The notes beneath the pieces are model-generated. The model saw nothing but the letters and a program-made list of their open reading frames with translations, had not been told where the DNA came from and searched no databases. A stretch of DNA of 64,000 bases from Haliclystus octoradiatus (Eukaryota; Cnidaria; Staurozoa; Stauromedusae; Haliclystidae): the NCBI GenBank assembly GCA_916610825.1, contig OU744447.1:20553563-20617562 (forward strand), written 5' to 3'. Made by a program: the position numbers and the translations under genes. Below, one piece after another: positions 1 through 13,300 of this stretch (the first letter of the stretch is position 1; every line of letters starts with the position of its first letter).

Positions 1-64
1 GTAACCTCTATTACATCATCTTTATTTACACATAATTTGAATATTTCTTTAAATTTCATAAAAA

Positions 65-616
65 CTAACAAAATACATGACGTTTAGACATTGTTAGATA
101 TGCATTAATCTCTTGAAGGGTTCCTAATACGCTGATAGCATTTCCCCTCTGGATTGCAACAGATAGTCTCTGCCACAGGAAGGCCCTTGAACGTTTTAGT
201 CTGTTTATATTGATGATAAGTTGTCCAGCTTCATTGATAAAATGTTTGCCCTTTTCTCCAAAAGTTTCATTAAGCTCGACTGCTAAATTGCATGCAATGT
301 ATATCCTTGTGCAAGGCACTCCTCTCTTCCAAGGTATCTGCGTAAGGCCATCTGGTCTTCTGCCGTCCTCTCGACTGAGGCCTAGAGGTTCTATAGGGAT
401 GGAACATTTGCTTTATTCAAAGCTCTGTGTATGATTGCGTTAACTTCAGAGTGTCGCGACCGTCTTCCAGCTGATTTGTTACAGGAAAGACCAAGATATC
501 CTGATATATTCTTGTTACTTTTTCACGCACAAATACCACTGTGTAACTTTGTAGCCCATGTAACTGTGTTGGAGCAGAAGGAAGAGCTACAAGTCACGCT
601 CCGCGAGCGAGCATGA
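65..616 (-). mobile_element. LINE ORF2 C-terminal tail fragment (copy A)
   Basis: The minus strand encodes the tail commonly found at the end of many invertebrate non-LTR retrotransposon reverse transcriptases. Seen are words such as [16 protein letters not shown] near 470-430, [17 protein letters not shown] near 385-335, and [19 protein letters not shown] near 185-125. A stop lies between the first two blocks, so the fragment is not coding for a full protein. No polymerase motifs are present, so it is a 5'-truncated remnant. The same fragment occurs at 36030-36257 and 40905-41200 in the second UGT copy, so it predates the UGT duplication. The left limit may run beyond the window start. The LINE clade is not assigned. 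Confidence 0.65.
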
Positions 617-1025
617 CTTTCTCTTGATATTCTAGTAGCAAGGAGCTCATCAACATTGGTGTAGTTGAAATAAATCGCCTGATGATCACCTTGTGGTGCG
701 AAACTTGAGGTAGCCTAATTCTAGCATGCTTCATTCTGACTCTCATTTTATACATATGAAATAGAGGAAATTTCTAGTTGATGAAACATTAGTCGGAATT
801 GTTGAACTATGGCAAACAAGGTTGGAAGCAGTAGACATTTTAAGAAATGTATCTGCCATCAATTTCATGAGGAACTATCCTTCGATAATTCCAAACTATT
901 GTTCGGTATCAACATTAATTAATAGTGAATCTCTAACGAAATGTGCACACACTGAAATTACATTCAGTTTACTGCAGAGATCAGTTAGACTTATATGATT
1001 ATTTTAAATTTTTTAAATAGTTTAA

Positions 1026-1223
1026 GGGACCATCTATAATGTACGTACTCAGTTGAGGGGGAGGGGATCATACCAAATGCGTACATCTGCGTACATAAGG
1101 GGTGACAACCATCAAAGTACGTATATGACGCATCTTGACTGTTTCTGTACCACTTTCGAAAACAACAAAGCAAAATTCGTAAAAATGTGTGGGGGTGGCA
1201 AAATGTACTTTATGGATGGTCCC
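1026..1223. mobile_element. Small MITE with GGGACCAT terminal repeats (copy A)
   Basis: Terminal inverted repeats begin GGGACCATC and end GATGGTCCC, flanked on both sides by TAA, a three-base target duplication of the kind PIF/Harbinger-type elements make. About 198 bp with no coding capacity. The orthologous insertion in UGT copy B (42648-42941) is about 95 bp longer in its middle, so copy A has lost internal sequence or B gained it. Confidence 0.6.
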
Positions 1224-1324
1224 TAATGAGTTATTTTTAATAGAAAAACTGTCGATACTTGTATATGCAGATGTGAGCTAGCCTTGCTGAATAATAAACA
1301 AGATAGATAAGATTACATTCTTAC

Positions 1325-4300
1325 CATTGGTTGTTTAGAACTTCATTAATTACTTCGTACCATTTTTCTTCACTATCATTACGTATATCAATAATTGCCG
1401 CCATTTTAGCTTTCTTCATTAACTTATTAGCAACATAAGGTTGGTCAAGCGCTAATGGAACAGCAATCATAGGAACACCATGATAGGCAGCCTCGTATGC
1501 ACTGTTGTGACCAGAATGACTGATGAATAATTTGATATTTTTATGACCTAGTAAATCATTTTGAGGTATCCATGGAAACGATTTGATGTTTTCTGGAAGA
1601 TCTTTCAAGATAACTAAACGAGATTAAGAAAATATATAGTAAGAAGGTATATATGCAGTAATCAGATAAAATGATTTCAGTAAACCAGCAATGTGCTGAC
1701 GGAATTTATATCTTACCTTTTGTACTTATTATAACATTTTGCTTCAACTTTCCTAAAGCTTTTATCATTCTGAAAACAATCTCTCCCTCTATTTGAAAAT
1801 ATGACCCGAACGAGACAATAATAAAACCATTTCTGCCAGAGTGTTCAATAAATTCTTCTATATCATTATTTGGAAGTGGTTTTGCCTTCTCTGGTAGAAA
1901 CGGACCAACATAATGAACATCTAAAAATTAACCATTAATTAAAAAGATAATAATTGGCACATCAATACCTAAAAGGACTTGTAACGTGTAATGTAAGTTG
2001 ATCACAAAGTGAAAGTTTGTCACTAGTGGTTATCGAAACATTGATCTTAATAAAATATTAAATTCTCTCTGTTACAAATTGCTTTTTCTATCAAATAACT
2101 TTCAAAACCCATCAAAAACAGCATATAGCAGAACTTCTGCAATATTTCTGAGCAATTAGAAATGAGCAAGTCGGAGAATATAGTCAACCTGCAGCGTCGC
2201 GATAACACGAACATTGGCAAATAAATATTTAGATGTTTCTGGTTTTTCTAGTTTCTTGCATGCAAAAATAGTTTTCTTAATTCAACTTAAAGAGTTGGAC
2301 TTGATGTTGGATAGCTGAATAGATGAGAGTTTTTTGTAAATAAAATAAGAACTATGGACCTTGGTTTCAACGGAATATATAAGCAATTTCAGGTTTTTTT
2401 GTGACAAATAGGACTTTTTTATAACGGCCATATTGGTGTTCCTTAACAATACATCTCAGCTCAGACTCAGGTTCATTGTCTCTACAAAACACCGTCTACC
2501 AGGGATTATCAACCTTGATGAGAATAAATTGAATAATTCACAAGGGATTCAGTGTGCACCTGCGAAAAAGCTCTTTACTGTCAATTAAGGGATTAAAGCC
2601 AACGATTACAAATTGTGGATGGGACTTGACTAACTTTCTAAGCTTCTCAGCTATGGGCTTTGTACTCATGCAAGCTCACAGTATAGGTTTCCAAACGACA
2701 TTCCACTTGGTTAAGCAATAGGTTGATCAACTTACACGGTAAGACAGGCTGTGCGTATTCAATGGCGAAATCACCTTGAATTATAATAGCTGATGGTTTT
2801 AAAAATATCTCCATAAAATCTTTCTTGGGATTAATCTTTAAACTCTTTTGTAAATTTCTCATTGGTTGTTCTATAAATAGCGACATCATTACCTTTGTAT
2901 ATGCCAATGTAATTGAGTTGATGATTCTCTCGGTGAATGACATTTCATTAGAGTACGTAGTTAGTGTTTCAGGTACATAACTTGGTAGTACTGGAAATCT
3001 ATATAGGTGCCCAAATTGTGTTGTCATTGTAGCAACAATATCGACTCGAGCTATTTGTGCTGATTCGGCTATTAACGATCCACAAAGAAACATCGTTTCT
3101 GTAATTATTAAATTGGATTGACGGATTGTTGACATAATATTCGGATTGTCAAGAATTGATGGACATGCTTTTTCGTTTATTTTAATAACATTATTAAGAA
3201 CAAATGCAGGGGAAGGAGCTGATTTAAGATCGGATAGTCTTTTAAACCTCTCGTCCACTATATCTTTAACAGTTGATGTATAGAATGTATAGGTAAATCT
3301 TTGATCTTTTATTATTTGAACATCTTCAGACATTACAAAGTTGATCTGTTGATATAAGAAATAATTAAAAAATAGAAGGGTTCGGTACTGTTCATGTACT
3401 ATAGCCGGGACTATAGCGTGCATCTATCTTAATAGGATATATCATCATGGCTACTAAATCTTTAAGCCATAAGCTTAGGTAGACAATGAAGGTCTAACTG
3501 CTCGTTTAACATGATCTGTAGGGTTGGGTCTGAGATCATTGATGGGCATCTGTTATCATTACTTTTGCTCCTCTACTCGGATGTAATACTGCCATAAGGG
3601 TGCCTTCGATATGCTAATGCTGCCTGAATTACTAATGTACTACCATAGGCCGTATGCGTTTATCTTCGAATGCGATCCATTAGCTTAAGCATGGAATTGC
3701 CCCTTGGTTAGTTTTGGTAAAACTCACAAGATACTAAGTAAATGAGCTAAACGGCGTTGATCTCCCGCATACGTATCCCGATACGTATACGATTTCAAAT
3801 CTACTGTTTAACAACTTAATTGAAACAAAAATCCTTCGCCGTGAAATCTGTACTAAAAATTAACCTGATTATAAAGTGCCCGCACTTATGATAGTGTTTT
3901 GATTTTATAAATTATACTATCCTGCGACGGCAAGAAATGTACGCACTAACGGTTGTATTAGATAATGAGGGTTTGATTTGTGAATTAGAAATTATTGAGA
4001 ATTAATATAGGCGAGACATACCGTACACGTGAGGGGTAAACGGAATATTCAACAGGCTGCATGGAGTCATGCGCAGTATCACCCTGTCCCGTCTGGAAAT
4101 TTTGGCCCATTTTGTCCACATCTGAATTAAATTTGAATCTCACACGATTGACTGTATTTCGGTTTGATTTGTATTTCAAACTTCAACCTGACTTTGAGAT
4201 TTCTGAAGGCGGCCAAAAAAATGGCAGTCTTGTCCGAAAGTAATGAGATTAAAGTTTCAAAATAACAGCTTTCGACAATAGTCACCGTCATATAGTATAA

Positions 4301-7300
4301 TTTGTGTGGATACGAAGTTCTTATCCTTGTCATCGTAGAATTCCAGTACAGTTTAGGTAATATTTATCAATCGTTTGCTCGTCTACGTTGTTACTTTATA
4401 TCAACGAACAGAGTACGGTGCATTTTTATATAGCTAAGATTGAAAATTGGACAGCGTAAGGGAAGATATTTGGAATATTAACATGTAGTGTGGTGTAATC
4501 TAACTTAGCTTTGAATAGTAAGATATGATAATATCAATATAATTAGTGTAACAGCAAAGCATGAATAGGCTGTAGACATAGAATAGGCTAGCTTATATTT
4601 GATAAAGTCATAGCTCATAGGCTAGCCGTATACCTTTAAATCATAGTCTATAACCTACATTAATCAGGAAAGTAAGGGAAGGAGCTCACACAATCAAATA
4701 CGGTAAAAATTGATGATAATTAAGCTTAGTGATCCACTGTCTACCAATGATTATCATATATTCATGCATTTATCAGCTTTTATTTGAATCAATTCATTGA
4801 ATAAGAAATTGACTTTTTAATCTTGATAATTCTCAAACATTTAATATATTACAAAATGTGAGTTATGATATGATATGTTTATATAGTAACTTCTCGTCAC
4901 AAAGTTTTGACTGAAACAAGTCAGTTGCAGTGTATTGCGCTGAAAGTCGTCATACTGTAACAATTGTATTGAAGCTTCAAAACTAACAGCGTGCAGTATT
5001 AATCAGTTCAAAAATATCAATTATCTGAATTCCATAAAGTAATGTAAATATTTAACAATGCATGAATGAACGATAGGCTTTTAATCAATTTATTTCCAAA
5101 TTAAAAACTACAAGTAGGTCTACTGTAGTATAATTCAGTGATAGCAAGAGCCAGTATATATGTTCATGCAAATTGCCATCTTGCAGCAAGACCATACGCA
5201 TTAAAGTGTGCATCGGATTGGATTCACACAAAATTGAATACGGGTATGAGTGTTGTAATGATCCGATTCCAATCCAATCTGAAGCAATATGCCAATCATA
5301 AATATAATCCCACACCAATAATAAATACTAGCATGAATAAATGTGACGTAGTATCACTGTATGTCGTAAGTAACAACAACTATAGAGACCCAATGGGCAG
5401 TGAGCACAGTGAAGGCAAAACTGTATCTAATTAATTGTTCAATCTACACATAGACAACATAGATAGATTACAGAAATTATATAGGGTGTTGATATGAGAC
5501 AGTCACATACAGCACATCGAAATGATAATACAATACGTACAATGAATCAATGATCTTGATCATTTTCTTGAAGAAATTTTATAATTCATTTCACATCAAT
5601 TGTGTGATTGATGTACTAGAGAGTGGAACATTAATGTGGCCATAAACTAGAACACATTGATTAATCTCTACAACGTACAAATACTTTACAATCTGATTTA
5701 CAGCTGATTTACAATCTACCGGCTTGCTCAAAACCATAACAAAGAAATTGAGTGATGAAGACAGAGAGCGGTGAGGAAGAGATATCAGCGAAGAGAAAGC
5801 AACAGCAACAGTCCATGGTTTGAGTGAGTGGTTAGAAAAGGAAGCCATTGTGAAGAGTCAAGCATATTCACTGGAGCAAAGAGAGATGAAAACAAGACAT
5901 TCAGCGTCAGCCAATTCAGTGTCATCAACTAGAGGGAAGAGAAGCTGCATGGTCTGCAAAGAAGAACACGCAACATGGGACTGCGACGAATACAAGAGTT
6001 CTACTGTGGACGACAGATGGAAACGTTTAAAGGAAAACAGAGCCTGTTTCTTATGCCTCAGAGTTGGACATCAAGTCAGAGAATGCAGATCCAAGAAACC
6101 ATGTGAGAAGGATGGCTGCATAAAGATGCATCACCCTACACTTCACAATGATGTCACAATTGCCAATACTACCGGATGGAACAACAGCAAAAATATATTA
6201 CCTTTACTTAGAGTGTTGGTGAAAGGTGCAAACGTTAAGACAAAACAAGCTAATGTTTTGATAGATACAGGAGCTCAACTTTCACTTGTCAGGAAAGGAT
6301 TTGCAGATTCACTTGGCCTTGTGGGACCATCAACCTTTGTCAATCTGTCCTTGGTGAGTGGTGAAAGGAAACAGCAGCAGACGAGACGACTCACATTTGA
6401 AGTAGAAGCTATAAATGGGAACCAGCAAACCTTCAAAGTAGAGGCAACCGAATTACAAATGATATTCGCAGACGTGGGACCGTTCAAAAAGACTGAATTA
6501 AAAAGTTTCCATCATCTCAATGACTAATGAGGTGAAGTTGTCATACCATCCTGGTCCAATTGACATTCTGGTTGGAGTTGATCATCCACATCTCTTGGTA
6601 GGAGAAGTCAGGGAAGTAGAAGACAGGATGCCAGTTGCAATCAAGACGCCTTTGGGATGGATCGTGCTTGTCAATTTTGGAGAAACTTCAAAGACGTCTC
6701 ATTCAGTCAATGCTGTCACAATTGTTGAAGACCAGCCAGATGTTGACATTAGATCATTTTGGGAAACAGAGTCCTTTGGTATCAAATCTCCAATTTGCCA
6801 ATGTCAACCAAATATTGCTGGATCCCTAGAAGATAAAAGAGCAGCAATGATGTTAGAAGAAAGTTGCATAAAGAAAGATGGCCGCTATCAAATTGGGTTT
6901 CCATGGAAACAGAGTCCAGTAGCTGATTTACCAAACAACTATGTCTTGGCACTTCAAAGACTGCAATCAACAGAGAAGAAACTGGCTAAAAATGTAATTT
7001 TGGCAGCTGCATATGAAGAACAGATAATGAAAAATGTGGAACTTGGGTTTGCAAGACTGATCAATGAAAGGTCCAGACCTGGTGAATTCGCTCTTTGGTG
7101 TCATACTTCGGTTCAGAGAGGGACGATATGGAATTACTATGACATTTCAAAGATGTTTAATCAAATAAAATTACCAGAAGCAGACCAACAAGTTCACCGG
7201 TACTTATGGCGCAACCTCAACACAAGCAAAGACCCTGATGTGTATATTATGGTTCGTGTCCCATTTGGAGACAAAGCAGCACCAGCAATGGCCCAGACGG

Positions 7301-10300
7301 TTCTAAGAAGAACAGCCGAAGACTCAAAAGATGAATTCCAAATGGCATCACAATCAATTAAGACGAATAGCTATGTGGACGACATATGTGAGTCAACCAA
7401 CACCGTTGAAAATGCCAAAGATTTGATGAAATCCATTACTGAGGTCATCATGATCAGAAGAGGTGGTTTGGCTTGAAGGATTGGATGACGAACATTGAAG
7501 ATTCAGACGCAAATCAAACAGAAGAAAAGAAATCAATAAGACTGAAGAGACGATTTTGGGAACAATTTGGAATTCAGCAACTGACATCATAACATTATAA
7601 ATTAAAGAACCACCTGCAGAAGAAACACTGATAAAAATCAATATTGAGCAGAGTATCAAAAATATTTGATCCGATTGGTATTGCTGTACCATTCATTGTC
7701 AGAGGAAAGATACTGATGCAACGACTTTGGAGTGACGGTATCAAATGGGACGAAGAAATCAACCAACAACACAGCAGCTGTGAAGGCAATTCTTTGAAGA
7801 GATGGTCACATTGAAGCAAGTAAAGATGCCTAGATGCCTGACACCAAAAGAACCCAAGTCAATTGTTGTGTTGCTGATGGAAAGACATGTTCGACAAGGC
7901 GCATGGAGCATGGGACGAGTGATCGATGTGCTTCCTGGAAAAGATGGTTTGGTCAGAACTACCAGACGTCAATGGTGAATACTTACGACCAAATTATTGT
8001 GTACTATTGGACAGCGAAGAACAGTAATTGTAAGAAAATGAAAACAAGTCGTACTTGTTTCCATGGGCGGAGTGTTACGAATTTAGTTTAGTTTGAACAT
8101 TGAACATTTATTTATATAGCATATATTATATAATTATTATTGTTTATAGAACTCTGATTAATGAATGAAAATAGCATATAATTTTAGTTTAAAAATAGCT
8201 TATAAAATACTTTCTATTATGAAAATCATGGGATCATGTAAATACTTCCCATCATGGGATTTATTAAACTAAAAATAGATAACTTCTACCTATCATAAGA
8301 CATAGAATGACCATTTATGTATTGTGATTTGTAGATTTATATATCACCTTAAAAGAGAAAATTGTATAACTATCGATAGAAATTTAGTATAAATCAAGTT
8401 AAGTAAATCCGATGCCGTTGTACACCGTTATGACGAACAATTCAACAATCGAAGAAGACAACAGATCAACGTTAGAAAGAAATCAGCGATGTAAGCACAC
8501 AACCCATACTTAAATTGTAATTAACTTGATAACATTGTATGCATTATTTGATTGTCTGTATTTTTCTATCTTCTTTAGTGAATTAATTAATAAGTAATAA
8601 ATAATCCAGTTGATTCTAACGGTGTTGTCGAATCAAAGTGTCATACTCCCAATTCACAACATCCACAGTCCAGCACATGCATATAATATTGTAATTGATT
8701 ACAATGTACTTAGAAATTAAAAAATTATTTTACAAAAGGGTGAGATACTGATCGCATCAAGCCCTCTTTTGAAAGTATGAAAACTAGTAGAATTTACTAA
8801 GACGTCTGGTAAAGAGTTCCACCAAGGGATGACTCTGGAGCAAAATTCAAATTTTACTCAATCATTTCTTGAGTTACACAGAGGTTTCAATGATAAGGGA
8901 TGGGACATCAATAGATATTTTGAGTTTTCAATTCAAAAAAATTTCGCCAAATGGAACGTCAGTAATGCCATGTACAATTTTATATGAAAGATAGAGATCT
9001 TAACATAGATAAAAGATATAAGTAGGAATAGTCATTTTCATCTTATGATATGCATAAAACTGTATTGCAGGGATTACAGTAATGACATTACATTCGGATT
9101 TAAATTTATAAAGTTACGAACAACATATGAGAATTGAACGGCATTGAACAGCAATCATGGAATAAATGAAATTAAAGGATGGAAGAACAATTAATACGGA
9201 GAATCATTTGCCGCTGATAATTAATGATAAACTATATTCTTGGTTTTCTAATAGTGTAATTATTATTTCTGTCTGATTATTGGTCCGAGGACACAAATAA
9301 ATCATATTTTGAAATAAATAATAATGTAAATTTGTTATTACTCTCTCTTCTACTATACCTTGCCTGAAAAGATTTTAGGTGTGTTTAATTATCGCAAACA
9401 TAGACAGTGCACAGTGAAGTTAATGTTTCAAGGTAGGCCTACCTTTACAAAGATCTTTGCACATAAGCAATCATTATTTGGTGCTTGATCAATTTCAGGG
9501 GGTCATGACATATCAATGGACTCATGTCCATGTGCTGATATGTATTAATGCTTTGAAAATGAATAAAACAAGTTTTAAAAATGAAAAATTTCAATTATTC
9601 CACTTATCATTGAAAAATTATAGAGTATATATGCGTATTGATAGTAGTTGACCATCGATATAAATAGGAATACACAAAAAATTCAAGTCTACAAACTATA
9701 TTATGGAAGTTGTTCTACTTCGCTTTGTTAAAAACACTATGACTGTAAAGAGAGACTGCCAGAGACGGTATCCGTCTCGGGCGATTGTTGACTCAATTTT
9801 TATCATTTTGACTTAATGGGAAAGACGGCTCAGGTGGTTATATGGTGATGTAGTATCGTTTACGATGACAAATGCTGCGTTTTAAAGTGGGAATAAACCC
9901 CCAGACTATCTTTACATATGTAGTAGAACCTGACGTGTAAAAAACAATGGCGTATTTTTTTTTCGATCTGGAAATTATTTCTTGGTGAAAAATGCCTTCA
10001 ATGTGGTGTTTTGACCCAAATGTCGCTGAGGAAAAAAAAGGGATTGGATCTACCTTTATGACGACAAAGTCACAAGTCGTGCGGTTTTTCTAATAGTCTT
10101 TAGATCAAATTAATCACGCGATGTTACGTTTGAGATGGCGTAGCTCTGTAACGGAAATCTATTTTTCTCTCCCACAAAACTGAGGTAAGGAAGAACATAT
10201 AAACTCAAGAGTAGCAAAATTCCAGATGATTTAATGATTTTGAAGTTCACGAATTTGAAGAAAATAATAATCAGAAAATGTTTCATTCGTAGCGCGCGTT

Positions 10301-13300
10301 ATACAGATTATATTTTGACATATCATTCTCACACATAGTTAACACATATCAAAAGATTCTCTGGTGACCACAATAGCTAGATAAGTAGAATTTATTGTTG
10401 TAAGCATATGTCTAATTTGAAAATGGAGTATTTTTTGAGGGTTAAAATCATAACGTATGGTGGGAAAAGCTATAAGAACACCATAACCGTTGGTTTTATA
10501 TAGTCCTCTTTTCACAGAAACGAAATCTGCCCATCTGATTTATTGTCTCTGTAGAAAGGTAGGCTATTTTGTGCAAAGTAGCTTCTGCACTGTATTACCG
10601 CATCCTATAAACTACAGATTGTGACATGATGCTAACTTGTTCTACTTTCTCGCCAAAGGAATGAATACTAGACTGGTAAAACAATTTGGTGGCGTATGTA
10701 TAATCAGGAACGAGACTTCACATTGCAAAACCCTAATTTTGTTAATCAGATAACGTTGATAGAGAGGAGAACAATTTATGCAATGAAGATATACCGCAAA
10801 ACCGAAAAATGATAGAATATGCATTACTGTAGTTTGTAGCGGGTGGAATGAGCCGATGTATTGATAAATTACCACACGCGTACATAGACGTTGATCAGAT
10901 ATATATTTGATGTAATAGTTGTAGCTGGCCACCAACAGGGAGAGGATGAATAAGGGTTAATATGACCGTTGATAAACAGAGCCCCTATGAAGGTGGACCA
11001 GCTTTGCTATTATAGGTGTTGTCGCCACGAAGGGCAGACGAGAAGAGCATTGATAAATTACATACAGTGATTTACATTACAAGGTATACGTGATTACAAA
11101 CGGAAGCTTTACAGTTGACAAAGGAAATACATTATGGATAAGACAATAGACATAAAACAATCCACTACAAGTTCTAGTATACGGCTGTAAACCTGAATAA
11201 GAACGTCCAAGCCCTCATATCATTTTTGTACTATTTTCCGATATTTTATAGAATTTTACAGTGTAATATGTACTGAAGAATTTTCAATCGTTTTATAATA
11301 ATTGAATGCTTGGTGAATGAATGATGAACACTTTGTTAGACTATTGAGTATAATATATCTATCTACAGTCGTATAAACTATACGATTACATGGTTTCAGA
11401 TTTCAAATTTGAATTTTGAAATGGTAATTGAAAAATGCCTATTTAATAATTTAGTAATACTTGAATAAATCCGAAAAAGTACAATTAATACTTTTAATAC
11501 TTTGCAGTACCAACTATCTCGAGGAAAAGTCGTCTGTGCATGCCTGTGCAAATCGAGTCAGTTTACATTCACATTTAGATCAAGAAAAGGATATCTTGTA
11601 GAAATATTTACGCAAGAACAAATTGCAGATAGAGTTAAAAATAGTTATAACTTATATAGCGTAGGATAAAGCTATTTCGAAGGGCACGTGCCTATTTAAG
11701 ATTTGAAAAAGTACTGCGGTCACACAGAATACGTAACTAATATGTATCACCATGTCATGACCATGTAGCGGGTGGAATGAGTTGATGTATTGATAAATTA
11801 CCACACGCGTACATAGACGTTGATTAGATATATATTTGATGTAATAGTTGTAGCTGGCCACCAACAGGGAGAGGATGAATAAGGGTTAATATGACCGTTG
11901 ATAAACAGAGCCTCTATGAAGGTGGACCAGCTTTGCTATTATAGGTGCTGTCGCCACAAAGGGCAGACGTGAAGAGGGTTGATATATTACATACAGTGAT
12001 TTACATTACAAGGTATACGTGATTACAAACGGAACATTTACATTTAACAAAGGAAATACATAATGAGAAACAATAGGCACAAAACAATCCACTACATAAC
12101 TTCCCCCCCCACGGAGACGGAGTCCCGTCTGTGAGTGAAAGATATGAAATAATATATACAGGACAAATGAATGAATAAAAAATATAATTATATGATAAAA
12201 AAAATAAAAACTTTTGGCGTGGGTTTAATTTAATAGTTATACTTATGTAATTGTTCTTGCTTTCTTTGTTTCTGCGACTTGATGATTATTATGCGTAGTG
12301 ACGAATTCTTGTTTATATGTAGTAAATCTTTGTAAATATCTTGTTGTATATATAATCTTCTTTTTGTTTTGTTATGGATGTATATAGTATATTGGTATAT
12401 AACTTGATAATTTTTTTATGCTGAGATACTTTGTGCTCTTAAGTCTGGCAATCTTTAATTTCTTGTCGGGTTAAGCCCTAATAATTTTCGTGGTTCCTTC
12501 CAGAACTTGGCTTGTGACGGCGTGAGTGCATTTAATATTTTCTTCTTTTTTTTCGTTTTAATAACACTCACCCAGAGGCGAATCTCAACTAAAATGTTAC
12601 CAAATATAACCATATACTAGCCAGGGTTTACGACGCGTAATATTCGGCTGCGTTTTTCAGATCACGTCGGTAGTTACCAATATGTAGCGGGTGGAATGAG
12701 CCGATGTATTGATAAATTACCACACGCGTACATAGACGTTGATCAGATATATATTTGATGTAATAGTTGTAGATGGCCACCAACAGGGAGAGGATGAATA
12801 AGGGTTAATATGACCGTTGATAAACAGAGCCTCTATGAAGGTGGACCAGCTAAGCTATTATAGGTGCTGTCGCCACGAAGGGCAGACGTGAAGAGGGTTG
12901 ATATATTACATACAGTGATTTACATTACAAGGTATACGTGATTACAAACGGAAGCTTTACATTTAACAAAGGAAATACATAATGAGAAACAATAGGCACA
13001 AAACAATCCACTACAACCACAACAATCATTGTCTATCAAAAAGTTTAACCTTATACACAGAATCTTAGGCCTGGTTCATACGCCGTTCTGTACATGTGCC
13101 GATCCTATTTCCACTAAGAACGCTTTTGGAGCGACTCCAGAAATTGATTGGTTTCAGACGGCGTTCTCTAACCGTATTATGCCAATTTTGTGCGTTTTAC
13201 ATCAAATAAGTCTATTTAAGCGCCAAACCCTTCCTGAATCAAAATGGCGAAGACTACAGCAGCGTTGTTGATTGCTATGGCAAACTCTAACCGTCGTTTA

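Noticed and set aside
5138-5434. 98-aa plus ORF in UGT A intron 1
   Set aside because: No domain, overlapped by an equally long minus ORF, no splice context; treated as chance.
12097-12682. Coding region between the two 333-bp repeats
   Set aside because: No open frame of useful length or known motif; the unit is a non-coding LTR miniature.
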